A stretch of DNA of 64,000 nt from the NCBI GenBank assembly GCA_024683935.1, contig JAIKXV010000123.1, positions 70,997 to 134,996 of the forward strand, written 5' to 3'. Shown here one piece after another: positions 26,337 through 34,714 of the stretch; position 1 is the first letter of the stretch, and every line of letters starts with the position of its first letter. The notes beneath the pieces are model-generated. The model was not told the DNA's origin, did not search any database, and worked only from the letters and a program-made list of their open reading frames with translations. The stretch is from Lachnospiraceae bacterium (GTDB lineage: Bacteria > Bacillota_A > Clostridia > Lachnospirales > Lachnospiraceae). The position numbers and the translations under genes are program-made.

Positions 26337-28687
26337 GCGAGCCCCACTTCTGCCGCATAGGGTTCAAAGTCGGACTTGGTAAATACCTTTCCTACCTTAA
26401 CGAATTCGTACTTGATCGCATTGAGATAGTGCTTCATATGTACCTGTCCGTTAGCGTCCGGATCCGCTGCAGCAAGGAAAGCCGCATTCAAAATACAGTT
26501 CTTGATATTACCACCCACAAACTCGAATTTTTCTGCCAGGAATCTGATATCCACATCATCCGCCAGGGGCGTACCCTTCGGAATAGTGGTGGTCCAGAGC
26601 ATTTCTCTCGTATCCACATCCGGGAACTGGAATTCCACGATATACTTCATACGTCTGAAGAATGCGGGGTCGATATTATGCTTGTAGTTCGTGGCCAGTA
26701 CGCAGACTCCGTCATAAGCTTCCATTTCCTGAAGGAGCAGGGCCGTCTTATTATTAGCGGAGGCCTGGTTAGATCCGCCGTCGTCGGAACGCTTTGCAAA
26801 GATGGTATCGCACTCGTCAAAGAACAGTACGACGTTACACTTCTTTGCTTCTCTGAATATCATGGAGAGGGATTTCTCAGTTTCACCGACGTATTTATCC
26901 ACAACCTTGGAAATATCCACCCGGTAAAGCTCCAAATTAAGCTCATGGGCAATAACCTGCGCCATCATGGATTTTCCTGTACCGGGAGCACCGAACAGAA
27001 GAACCGTAAGTCCGCGGCCGTAGGGATATTTCTTTGTATAATCCCAGTTTTCGTATACCTGCTTCCTGTAGGTCATCTGCTCGATAGCATGGGAAATGGT
27101 CTCCCTCTGGCTCTCATTCATAACGATATCTTCAAAGCCGAACTTGGCTTCTACTCTGCTGGCCTTCTGCGACAGCTCGGAACTCATCTGGGCGTAGCAT
27201 CCCTTGAAGAGGTTCTTTTTTGATATCTTTTCCTCACTGTCCATCGTTGAAAGGGCTCTTGCCTTCACTAAAGCATCGTGAACCTTTCCCGAGGTAAAGA
27301 GGAATTTTGTCGACATCTCCAAAAGATCGATCTCATCCTCAAGGTCATAGGGCTTGGAAAAATACTCCCAGCACGCAAGCCTTTCGGTCGTGGTCGGAGT
27401 CGGAAGCTCCAAATCCGTAACGGTCATTTTGGTGACCTCTCTGAAATCGATATAGAGCTTACTCATGGCAAATACCAGTATGTTATGCTCCGTGAGCCTT
27501 GCAAAGGCCATATCCATATAGCCGAAGAACTTTTCCTTTTCCTCCTCGCGATAGGTCAGTTCCGTAAGGCAGCAGCAGGAATTGGTCAAAATACACTCCC
27601 TGGTAACTGCCCAGAGTGCACGTTCCACAAAGTTGTAGTCATAATTGAAGAGCTTTTTACAGTTGATACTGATGGCCTTCATATTATTCTTTTCACAGAA
27701 CTTCTTAACGAAGAACTTCCTTCTGCTTCCATCGTCTCCGTAATAGTAAAAAATACGGACGCCGTCCTGATAGGATATCTCCATGGCGTTGAGCACTCCC
27801 TCGTTCGCCATGATGGGGTTCAGCTCCTCACCCTCCTTGGTAAGCATGGAAATAAAGCGGGTATAATCCTCATCCAGCTTATCGGGATTACGTCCGAAGA
27901 GACAGTCTATTATTCTCTTATCGGGTGAAACAACGGTTGAGAAGGGCATGCTCTTCATGACACCGAGAGACAGCAGCGGTAAAAGCTGCTCAAGGCAGGT
28001 GGACATGTCTCCGTAGGCTCCCGTAATGGAGAATCTCTCGCCGTAGAATACACGGGCGGCAGACTCGATGGTGGGGGCCGCATAGTTCATATTTTCATTG
28101 ATTATCTGGAATACCCCGGCGTAATCTGTCTGGGTGGATGACAGTATCCCGGCCGCAAAACAGAAAAGGGTAAAGGGTTCAAATTCAAGCTTTTTGCAGA
28201 GCTCATAGAAGGGCAGCGGAGTCCCGTTCTCCAGGGTGGCATCCGCTCTTTTACTGATGATCTCAAGCTTTTCCCTGATGGACAGAGAGGAGCCGGGTAT
28301 TACCCTTTCTTCCTTGTCTTCTCCCCCATCATCCGAATCGGAATCCCCGGCGGATGAACCGAAGGAACCGAGGAGATTGAGGAGATCGTCATCAAAATCC
28401 TCATCTTCATCATCATCGTCATCTTCTTCCTCTGCTTCGGCTTCTTCCTCCTCAGCAGCGGCAGTACCGGTATGAAAGCTCTCTATCTTTGCCCGGGTGA
28501 GGTCAGATGCCACCTCGATATCCGGGTAAAGCACACTCTTATAATTACCGTCTCCTGAAGCGAAAACGGTCTTCATCTTCTCGATATATCCGTCTATGCC
28601 GGTATTAACACAGTCAAAGACGTACTCCATATATTCGTTGTAGTCTGTGAACGGCTGATTTTCAAGCGCCGGATCATATCTGTTCAT
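26333..28687 (-). CDS. AAA+ ATPase, CIS-associated, first of a pair
   Basis: 784 residues, paralogous to the next gene. Walker A GAPGTGKS (566-573), Walker B VLFFDECD, sensor VLATN and FFRR are all present. The N-terminal 110 residues end in an extreme acidic stretch (residues about 78-100, nearly all Glu and Asp) not found in the second ATPase. A degenerate AAA-like module occupies the middle. Both probably act together in a hexameric or mixed ring. It overlaps its neighbours on both sides by four bases. Most CIS loci have one such ATPase; two divergent copies suggest division of labour. Confidence 0.87.
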   Translation of the reverse strand: MNRYDPALENQPFTDYNEYMEYVFDCVNTGIDGYIEKMKTVFASGDGNYKSVLYPDIEVASDLTRAKIESFHTGTAAAEEEEAEAEEEDDDDDEDEDFDDDLLNLLGSFGSSAGDSDSDDGGEDKEERVIPGSSLSIREKLEIISKRADATLENGTPLPFYELCKKLEFEPFTLFCFAAGILSSTQTDYAGVFQIINENMNYAAPTIESAARVFYGERFSITGAYGDMSTCLEQLLPLLSLGVMKSMPFSTVVSPDKRIIDCLFGRNPDKLDEDYTRFISMLTKEGEELNPIMANEGVLNAMEISYQDGVRIFYYYGDDGSRRKFFVKKFCEKNNMKAISINCKKLFNYDYNFVERALWAVTRECILTNSCCCLTELTYREEEKEKFFGYMDMAFARLTEHNILVFAMSKLYIDFREVTKMTVTDLELPTPTTTERLACWEYFSKPYDLEDEIDLLEMSTKFLFTSGKVHDALVKARALSTMDSEEKISKKNLFKGCYAQMSSELSQKASRVEAKFGFEDIVMNESQRETISHAIEQMTYRKQVYENWDYTKKYPYGRGLTVLLFGAPGTGKSMMAQVIAHELNLELYRVDISKVVDKYVGETEKSLSMIFREAKKCNVVLFFDECDTIFAKRSDDGGSNQASANNKTALLLQEMEAYDGVCVLATNYKHNIDPAFFRRMKYIVEFQFPDVDTREMLWTTTIPKGTPLADDVDIRFLAEKFEFVGGNIKNCILNAAFLAAADPDANGQVHMKHYLNAIKYEFVKVGKVFTKSDFEPYAAEVGLA

Positions 28688-28929
28688 GCTTCATTATCCT
28701 TCTTTGCAGAAACCTTAAATACTGCTGTCGAATCAAAGATCGAAGGTCTGGTATTCAGTGACTTTTTGTCCTCATAAGAAAATACCCCCTTATAACTATC
28801 CAGGGGGACAGTCCCTTCCCTATCCTTGTACATCAGCCCGGTTGGTTCCGATTCGTAGTAGGGATCGGGTTTGGCCGCGTTTTCCACGGCTTTTTTCTGA
28901 TCCTTGAAAAGTCTGTCATCAAGTCCCAT
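28684..28929 (-). CDS. Small hypothetical protein in the CIS operon
   Basis: 81 residues, charged, no signal peptide or membrane helix, Tyr and Asp-rich (PDPYYESEPTGLMYKDREG). No family recognised. It overlaps the first ATPase start by four bases and follows the SH3b gene by 15 bases, so it is translationally coupled and likely a small adaptor for the ATPase or the membrane module. Its reality rests on coupling and on the absence of an alternative frame. Confidence 0.55.
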   Translation of the reverse strand: MGLDDRLFKDQKKAVENAAKPDPYYESEPTGLMYKDREGTVPLDSYKGVFSYEDKKSLNTRPSIFDSTAVFKVSAKKDNEA

Positions 28930-28944
28930 TAAAGACCCTCACTC

Positions 28945-29511
28945 CTAAAATCCGGTACCGACCAGTTCCTTTAATTCCTCCGGATAATCGCTTTCCGATA
29001 TTTCCTGTAACGCCAGATATTCGTTGGCGCAGTAGCCCTTGATATCGGAAACTGACACGTAAGTCCATTCATCGTCGATCGTGATCACATAGCCCCCATC
29101 GCCGGGATACATGCGGTATACGATCTTGTCTTTTACGCTGGGGCTCCTTCTCACGTTAAGCCTGCCGGTAGTATTGTTGGCAATAAAGCTGTAGTACTCC
29201 GTCCCGTCATCTTCCGGAGCCTCCTCAGTGGACGCTTCCTCCGTAGATGCTTCCTCTGTGGCTGCTTCCTCTGATTCAGGCTCTTCCTCCGGAGGCAGGG
29301 TATCAAAGTTTTCATACTTTTCCATGGATACCGGTTCCGGCTTCTCTATGTATACCTGTTCTTCGTTCTCCAGCGCCGCCTCTCTTACATCTTCCTTTTT
29401 CGAAAAGAGATTTCCCCGGAAGCTTAAGATAGCCACCGCAAAAATGCTGACTGCGATATAAAAGCCGGCCACGATTATAAGTACTTTTTTCTCAAGCTTT
29501 CTGTTATTCAT
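28945..29511 (-). CDS. Membrane-anchored SH3b-domain protein
   Basis: 188 residues. One membrane helix (about 8-30) is followed by an acidic linker with tandem EEAST repeats and a bacterial SH3 domain (about 105-165: GRLNVRRSPSVKDKIVYRM, then WTYVSVSDIKGYCANEYL). This topology places the SH3b domain outside the membrane, where such domains usually bind peptidoglycan peptides. Inside a CIS operon it could anchor or guide the device at the wall. The start overlaps the HATPase gene stop by four bases. The repeated 12-base linker units could vary in number between strains. Confidence 0.8.
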   Translation of the reverse strand: MNNRKLEKKVLIIVAGFYIAVSIFAVAILSFRGNLFSKKEDVREAALENEEQVYIEKPEPVSMEKYENFDTLPPEEEPESEEAATEEASTEEASTEEAPEDDGTEYYSFIANNTTGRLNVRRSPSVKDKIVYRMYPGDGGYVITIDDEWTYVSVSDIKGYCANEYLALQEISESDYPEELKELVGTGF

Positions 29512-30416
29512 GCTTTATCTGCAGGAAGCTGGATATAGATTCCCATTCCCCTTCCTTCATCACTCTTGGCATAGATGGTTCCGCCGTAATACTCCACTAT
29601 GGACTTCGCCTGGGCGAGTCCGAGACCGTTTCCGCTTATCCTGTTGCTGCCCTGGAAATTAAGCTCGAATACATGCTTTGTCTCTTCCTCGGGAAGTCCC
29701 TCTCCGGTGTCCTTTAAGACAATAAAGATATCGTCTCCCAGAGTTGAAATGGTGATCACCAGGGAACCCGCCTTCTTCATGTATTTAATGGAATTGTCTA
29801 TGATATTCCTGAAAAGAATGTTCAGGCGGTTCCTGTCGGCCTTTATCATAAGGGACTCGGACGCTGATGAAATATTAATGGCCATATTGACCTTTTTCGC
29901 GTCTTCCATAAGCTCGTCCCTTGCCGCATTGGCAATGGCGATGATATCAACGCTCTCTTCCTTCTCTCCCGGAGTTTCGGGAGGCAGCAGGGTTCCGGCA
30001 TTCCTTATGCTCTCCGCCATCTCCCTGTCTCTCTTATTAACTTCCTCAAGAGCGGTTTTCTCGGTTTCCAGATCCCGGATCTTATTTTCAAAACCGCCGC
30101 ATTTCTGCTTCAGGCTCTCATTTTCTTCGGCAAGCCTCTTCTTTTCCTCTTCCTTCTCATTGACACGCTCATTTAATAACTGGACTTCCTTGTTCTTTTC
30201 GGCGATCTCCTGACCTATATCCTGTTCGCGGGTCTCCATGAAAATGGTCTCGCCCCTCACATCCGAATAGGTTCTGTAGCAGAAAAGGATCAGGCAGAGA
30301 CAGTGCAGCAGGAAAAAGAGGACTATCAGATATACCTCGAAATTAAACAGTCCGTATATCGTCACTGCAAAGAAGATACAGGCAAAAGCCAGCAGGATTT
30401 TCTGAATTGTTGACAT
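29508..30416 (-). CDS. Membrane HATPase protein lacking a histidine phosphoacceptor domain
   Basis: 302 residues. Two membrane helices lie within the first 48 residues, followed by a long coiled coil (about 60-135) and a HATPase_c domain with N box NIIDNSIKYM, G1 DTGEGLPEEE and G2 GNGLGLAQAKSI, all intact. No HisKA-type H-box is present; the sequence before the ATPase domain (DIIAIANAARDELMED) contains no His. It may therefore be a pseudo-sensor kinase, or a kinase for the STAS protein encoded two genes upstream, as in partner switching. ATP binding is well supported; the target is inference. Confidence 0.8.
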   Translation of the reverse strand: MSTIQKILLAFACIFFAVTIYGLFNFEVYLIVLFFLLHCLCLILFCYRTYSDVRGETIFMETREQDIGQEIAEKNKEVQLLNERVNEKEEEKKRLAEENESLKQKCGGFENKIRDLETEKTALEEVNKRDREMAESIRNAGTLLPPETPGEKEESVDIIAIANAARDELMEDAKKVNMAINISSASESLMIKADRNRLNILFRNIIDNSIKYMKKAGSLVITISTLGDDIFIVLKDTGEGLPEEETKHVFELNFQGSNRISGNGLGLAQAKSIVEYYGGTIYAKSDEGRGMGIYIQLPADKA

Positions 30417-30445
30417 ATTTTTACTCTCCTGTTTTATTTGATAAA

Positions 30446-30472
30446 GATCCTTCGCTGACGCTCAGGATGACA
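30446..30472. repeat. Short dispersed repeat, copy B
   Basis: GATCCTTCGCTGACGCTCAG and the next seven bases, nearly identical to 23591-23617. It lies in the 75-base gap between the FtsE-like gene and the HATPase gene, the only appreciable gap in this part of the CIS operon. Confidence 0.65.
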
Positions 30473-30491
30473 AAGGGCGCTCCGGATGATT

Positions 30492-31139
30492 TTAATGGTC
30501 CAGTGAAATTCTTCTGCCGTCGCTCACTATCGAAGCGGCGGTGTCATAATCATGGGTCGCCATTACCACGGTGGTTCCGTGGCGGTGTACAAGCTCCAGA
30601 AGCTTTACTATCTCTTCCGAGGATTTGGGATCGAGATTTCCCGCAGGCTCGTCGGCAAGAAGGACCATAGGATCATTGATCAGGGCCCTGGCCATGCAGA
30701 CCTTCTGCTTTTCCCCTCCTGACAGTTCCTTCGGATACCTCTTGAATAATCTGTCTATATTGAGGAGCTTCAGAATATTCGTTATCCTCTGCTCCGTTTC
30801 CTTTCCCCTGCCTACGGTAAGGCTCAGGGTCAGCTCCAGATTTCCGTATACGGTGTATTCGTCAAAAAGTCTGAAATCCTGGAAAATGACGCCTATACCC
30901 CTTCTGTAAAAGGGTATGTCCTTATCTGCAATAGCGGAAAGATCCCGGCCGTTTACCGTTATAGTCCCCAAGTCCGGCTCGGTTTCCTTTAAGAGCATTC
31001 TGATAAGAGTGCTCTTCCCGCTGCCGCTTTTCCCGGTCAGGATGATGAATTCCCCCTCTTCTATATATTCGCTGAACCCCTGAAATACATAATCATCATC
31101 GGCCTTGTATCTTTTATAGACATTCTCGAAGCTTATCAT
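30492..31139 (-). CDS. FtsE-like ABC ATPase without an adjacent FtsX
   Basis: 215 residues, full length for FtsE. Walker A GKSGSGKST (36-44), Q-loop VIFQDFRLF, signature LSGGEKQKVCMARAL, Walker B VLLADEPAGNLD and switch VMATHD are intact. The phrases YRRGIGVIFQDFRL and ADEPAGNLDP are typical of FtsE, which together with FtsX gates peptidoglycan hydrolases at the septum. No FtsX-like permease lies in the operon, so the ATPase must serve the chromosomal FtsX, one of the locus membrane proteins, or a new partner. It starts three bases after the STAS gene stop. Confidence 0.85.
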   Translation of the reverse strand: MISFENVYKRYKADDDYVFQGFSEYIEEGEFIILTGKSGSGKSTLIRMLLKETEPDLGTITVNGRDLSAIADKDIPFYRRGIGVIFQDFRLFDEYTVYGNLELTLSLTVGRGKETEQRITNILKLLNIDRLFKRYPKELSGGEKQKVCMARALINDPMVLLADEPAGNLDPKSSEEIVKLLELVHRHGTTVVMATHDYDTAASIVSDGRRISLDH

Positions 31140-31142
31140 GCC

Positions 31143-31442
31143 TTAACGTATATCCAGCACCTTGTCAAAGCCCGTCACCCTGAAAACATCCTTTACGGAG
31201 TCGGATGCATTGATAACGGACAGGGATCCTCCCTTGGTCTCTGCGGTCCTCTGTCCTATTATCAGGGCACGAAGGCCTGCGCTGGATACATAAGTCACAC
31301 TTTCCATGTCAATAATGAGATTGTTTGTTTTCTGGAAGGCTTTCAGGACGGCGTTCTGAAATTCGTTGCAGGTCAGAGTGTCGATCTTGCCGTCAATGAT
31401 CATCTTTAAGCCGCTGTCTTCCTTCACTTCTTCTATTCGCAT
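31143..31442 (-). CDS. STAS-domain protein (anti-sigma-factor antagonist type)
   Basis: 99 residues, a single STAS domain. The phosphorylatable serine region YVSSAGLRALI (Ser53 or Ser54) and the preceding strand NLIIDMESV match SpoIIAA/RsbV-type proteins, which are phosphorylated by a HATPase kinase and dephosphorylated by a PP2C phosphatase. A HATPase protein lies two genes downstream and a PP2C at 18.2-19.9 kb, so a full partner-switching set is present in the window. No anti-sigma factor or sigma factor is adjacent. It has a GAGG site and its own candidate promoter. Confidence 0.85.
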   Translation of the reverse strand: MRIEEVKEDSGLKMIIDGKIDTLTCNEFQNAVLKAFQKTNNLIIDMESVTYVSSAGLRALIIGQRTAETKGGSLSVINASDSVKDVFRVTGFDKVLDIR

Positions 31443-31470
31443 TTATTATTACCTCTGCTTTTCCATTCCA

Positions 31471-31499
31471 ACAGTATATTTTAACACAGCTTATCTCAA
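31471..31499 (-). promoter_or_regulatory. Candidate internal promoter before the STAS gene
   Basis: On the minus strand TTGAGA (31494-31499), a 17-base spacer and TACTGT (31471-31476); an overlapping TAAAAT is an alternative -10 at poor spacing. The -35 overlaps the end of the tail-protein gene. It could uncouple the regulatory and ATPase genes from the structural genes. Confidence 0.4.
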
Positions 31500-32588
31500 A
31501 ACCACAATGCCGTCCATGGACAGTTCTTCGTCCAGAGATGCACTCTTTTCCTCCGGAAGCGTCGTATTGACATCCAGATAGCTGCTGGAATCCGCTGTAG
31601 GTGTCTCATCCAGCTGTGCAATGGAAATACGGGTTCGGATCGGTTTGTACTGATCCAATATATATAATATCTGATACCGGAGATCCTCGGTAAGGCGTTT
31701 TTTAACGAGGATAGTCACATCATAAATTCCTCTCGCCTTGAAATTCGGAAGCATCTCGCTGTCTTCCTCTTCCTTATGCCAGGCCCTTACCAGATTATGC
31801 TCTATGAATACAGCCTTTTCCCCGAGAATGATCTCGAGTATCCTCTCCATGGCCCTCCTGGTGCCCTTCATCCTGTTCAGGCTGTAGCCCTCTTTAACGA
31901 GCTGCCTTAAGACCTCGGTGTCCAGAAATCCGCCCTTCAGATCCATTCCCATCCAGTTTCCGTAGATTATCAGCTGCTCCTCCGTACAAAGGTCCAGATC
32001 CAGGATCTTATGGATATTGGCGATATCCTGCTGGAAATCATTATAGATGGTGGAGAATATGGAGATATATCTGTGGAAGAAGCTGTTCCTCTCCCTGTAT
32101 ACCTCGGGATAGGTCTCCATGAAATTATCTCCTGTGCTGTCGATTACAATATCCGAGATGCAGGCATCTCCTTCTCCCACAACCTCCAGCGCCGCAAAGA
32201 GGTAGCGGCCCTTCAGGTCGTATAGAAGGCAGTCCGTCATGCCGACAAAGCGCTTCGCACTGGATCGCTTCAGTAAAGCGATCTTCTCCTGCACGCCGAC
32301 CGACTCATCCGTAAAGAACCTGTCTATGTCCTGTCCCGCAGCCTCGTTCATTCTGTCCCTGTGGTCCGTAGCGAGGACGTATGCATATACCTGGGATTCC
32401 TCCGAACCCTTGAACTTAAATGAAAGCCTGCCCCAGCCGGACTCATCCTCTGTAGAGTCTATGCCCCGGAGGAATATGCCGTGGAACATCTCATTCTCGT
32501 TCATTCTCAGGCTGCCGTCCTTCAGAAGCTCAAAGCCCGAGACGCCGCTCTGTTTTATTCTGTTTTTTCTGATCGTGTATCTTGGCAT
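31491..32588 (-). CDS. CIS baseplate tail protein (P2 gpI-like)
   Basis: 365 residues. The central region PEVYRERNSFFHRYISIFST followed by IHKILDLDLCTEEQLIIYGN and KEGYSLNRMKGTRRAMERIL is the pattern of the phage tail protein I family used in baseplates of P2-like tails and extracellular CIS. The N-terminal 130 residues and the Asp/Ser-rich C-terminus are specific. It follows the second wedge protein by 24 bases. Role: baseplate wedge or periphery, possibly where fibres attach. Confidence 0.75.
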   Translation of the reverse strand: MPRYTIRKNRIKQSGVSGFELLKDGSLRMNENEMFHGIFLRGIDSTEDESGWGRLSFKFKGSEESQVYAYVLATDHRDRMNEAAGQDIDRFFTDESVGVQEKIALLKRSSAKRFVGMTDCLLYDLKGRYLFAALEVVGEGDACISDIVIDSTGDNFMETYPEVYRERNSFFHRYISIFSTIYNDFQQDIANIHKILDLDLCTEEQLIIYGNWMGMDLKGGFLDTEVLRQLVKEGYSLNRMKGTRRAMERILEIILGEKAVFIEHNLVRAWHKEEEDSEMLPNFKARGIYDVTILVKKRLTEDLRYQILYILDQYKPIRTRISIAQLDETPTADSSSYLDVNTTLPEEKSASLDEELSMDGIVVLR

Positions 32589-32612
32589 TGTGTTTTATTG
32601 CTCTTTCACACT

Positions 32613-34709
32613 TTACTTTTCGTATGTCACAAGCTCTACATCCAGCTGGCCGGGATAAAGCAGGCAGTTTTCCGCGATGTAGATATTGGAATCCTTCAGG
32701 TACGCATACTTGCTGTTCTCCGGACGGATATACAGCTCATATATATACTCTACGCAGTCCAGCTCCTCTATGGCCCGGAACACATCCTCGAATTTCAGGG
32801 CCTCTCCGAAATTCCTGTCGGACTCCGTGTAATCAAGCTCATAGCGCAGGACTCTCTCCACCTGTTCCATGCAGTCGCTGAAATGTCTCTTTACATAGAC
32901 CGTGGTCTTTACGGAAACCGAGGTATATGCCGGAGGCATGATCTGGAACCTGGTGGTGATAAGCCTCCTCTCGGAAAGTCTCGCGTTGATGGCCTTCATG
33001 TATTCGTCGCTGAGATTGGGATACTTTTCATCCGTTCCCGGCATGACCGCTATATGCACCAGGTTCTCCATCTCGTCCATGACCGCATGGACTTTTCTGA
33101 TGCAAAGCCCCGGAGTCTCCGAAACCACCCTTTCATAATCCCCTGCTGTCACGCAGGTATAGGGCTTGTATATATCCTCCCTGAAACGGATCCTCACGTC
33201 ATTTAAGCTTTCCTTGAAGGTTCCTCCGCTTCCGGGACCGGGATTAAAGAAGGCGGGTCTTCCGTGAAGGTCGGACGCATATATAGTATTTCCGGCACGG
33301 ATATTGCCCCTCGGTCCTTCCGTGATCGCGGCTCCCGCCATGAAGAGCTCCGCCCCGGTGTAATCACCGGGATCCTCTATCACTATCCTGCCCTCATTTT
33401 CAAGCAGGTGGAAGGTAAGCGCTTCCCCTTCATTCCTGCCCGGGCGGACGAAATTGAAGATATCCTCACCGTTATCATCCGTTCTCTTTGCTATCAGGCA
33501 GAAGCTGTCAGGAACTATGCGCCTTACGGGAAGCTCCAGTTCCTGGTCATCATAGCCCATAACCTTTCCTACCCTGTAGCGCCGCATGATCTCTTCGCTG
33601 TATATTACTATCCTGACCGCATCCTTGGTCTTAAAGGGCGCGTATCCGAAGGCTTCCTCGTCAAAGCTTATGGAGAACCTTCCCTCGACCTTTCTCTCAT
33701 AGAGGCAGTATCTGCCCTTCTGCCCGTAACCGGTCTGCAGTTCATATCTCCTGTAGACCGAGCCCTTTTCCTCTTTTGCAAATACCAGTATATAGCCCTC
33801 ATCCTTAAAGGGACTGGTTATCTCTATCCTGTCGGTCTTCTGGCTTATTATGGACACCGAACGGGAGTCCTTCTGCCAGACCTCGAAAAGAAAGGCGTTT
33901 ACCGACTTGAATCTGGGTGCCACGTCATAGCTCGCATGGGTAAGGGTGGCTCTGATACAGTAACCCTCCACCGGTGCTTCCCTGTAAACTGCAGGATTAT
34001 CCTCCGGGAAGCGGAACTTGATCTCTCCGCTCAAGAGGAAGGCACCTGTAAAGTCCTTTGCCTTCAATTCCTTAAAGCCGTCCTCGGTGTAATATTCCCA
34101 CTTCAGCGCAGCAAAGATATTATCCGAACGGTTCTCCACCGGATTGCGGTTAAAGCGGCTGTCCAGTGAGATATAGAAGCTGGTTTCCGATCCCGGCTCA
34201 GGCAGCGCAGTAGAGATAAAGAGGATGCTGTTCCCCTCCTCCGGCTTCTCCCCGAATACCCGGACCGACATTCCGTATTCCCTGTCGCTTAAGAAGCTTA
34301 TATTATGGAATTCTCCGGCATATTGGGAAAAGATGCCCTTTAATTCCATGCCGCCGGTCTGTATACCCTTACGGGTCTCAAATACCAGGTCGCCTATGCT
34401 GAATTTCCGGTTGGCGTTCAGGTAAATCTTTTCCGCAGGATCTGCGGGCGCAAGCAGAAGCCTTGCACACTTTGACCTCTTCGGGGCAAAGCCCGCCATC
34501 TTCAGGAGCGCAAGCTTCGTCTCATATGTAAGACTGCTGATGCTGGAGCCCTGAAGTGCTTCAAAGAGTATTAAATTTTCGAGGATCGTTATGCCGGGGT
34601 CCGAAGGATTGAAATTCGTCCATTCGGATGAGATCAGGGGAAGGGCGGCAATGGCGTCCGCCATCCTCTCCTCATAGGTTCTCCCGGTTGTCTCTTCTAT
34701 CCTAAGCAT
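32613..34709 (-). CDS. CIS baseplate wedge protein, baseplate J-like (second)
   Basis: 698 residues. The opening SSEWTNFNPSDPGITILENL is a strong marker of putative baseplate assembly proteins in CIS loci (Afp11/12, gp6-like). The C-terminal part (DYERVVSETPGLCIRKVHAV) matches the J-family end where subunits dimerise around the hub. Starts with ATG at 34709, five bases after the stop of the larger wedge gene. Together the two form the wedges that connect hub to sheath and trigger contraction. Confidence 0.85.
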   Translation of the reverse strand: MLRIEETTGRTYEERMADAIAALPLISSEWTNFNPSDPGITILENLILFEALQGSSISSLTYETKLALLKMAGFAPKRSKCARLLLAPADPAEKIYLNANRKFSIGDLVFETRKGIQTGGMELKGIFSQYAGEFHNISFLSDREYGMSVRVFGEKPEEGNSILFISTALPEPGSETSFYISLDSRFNRNPVENRSDNIFAALKWEYYTEDGFKELKAKDFTGAFLLSGEIKFRFPEDNPAVYREAPVEGYCIRATLTHASYDVAPRFKSVNAFLFEVWQKDSRSVSIISQKTDRIEITSPFKDEGYILVFAKEEKGSVYRRYELQTGYGQKGRYCLYERKVEGRFSISFDEEAFGYAPFKTKDAVRIVIYSEEIMRRYRVGKVMGYDDQELELPVRRIVPDSFCLIAKRTDDNGEDIFNFVRPGRNEGEALTFHLLENEGRIVIEDPGDYTGAELFMAGAAITEGPRGNIRAGNTIYASDLHGRPAFFNPGPGSGGTFKESLNDVRIRFREDIYKPYTCVTAGDYERVVSETPGLCIRKVHAVMDEMENLVHIAVMPGTDEKYPNLSDEYMKAINARLSERRLITTRFQIMPPAYTSVSVKTTVYVKRHFSDCMEQVERVLRYELDYTESDRNFGEALKFEDVFRAIEELDCVEYIYELYIRPENSKYAYLKDSNIYIAENCLLYPGQLDVELVTYEK

Positions 34710-34714
34710 TATCT

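Noticed and set aside
29508..31139. Two-component system (kinase plus response regulator) in the CIS operon
   Set aside because: No receiver-domain protein is present, and the kinase-like protein has no histidine phosphoacceptor domain.
33264..34169. Long plus-strand open frames opposite the CIS and other genes (also 1067-2110, 26429-27223, 59132-60130)
   Set aside because: They mirror well-supported minus-strand genes, lack ribosome sites, and have the unusual composition expected of antisense frames.
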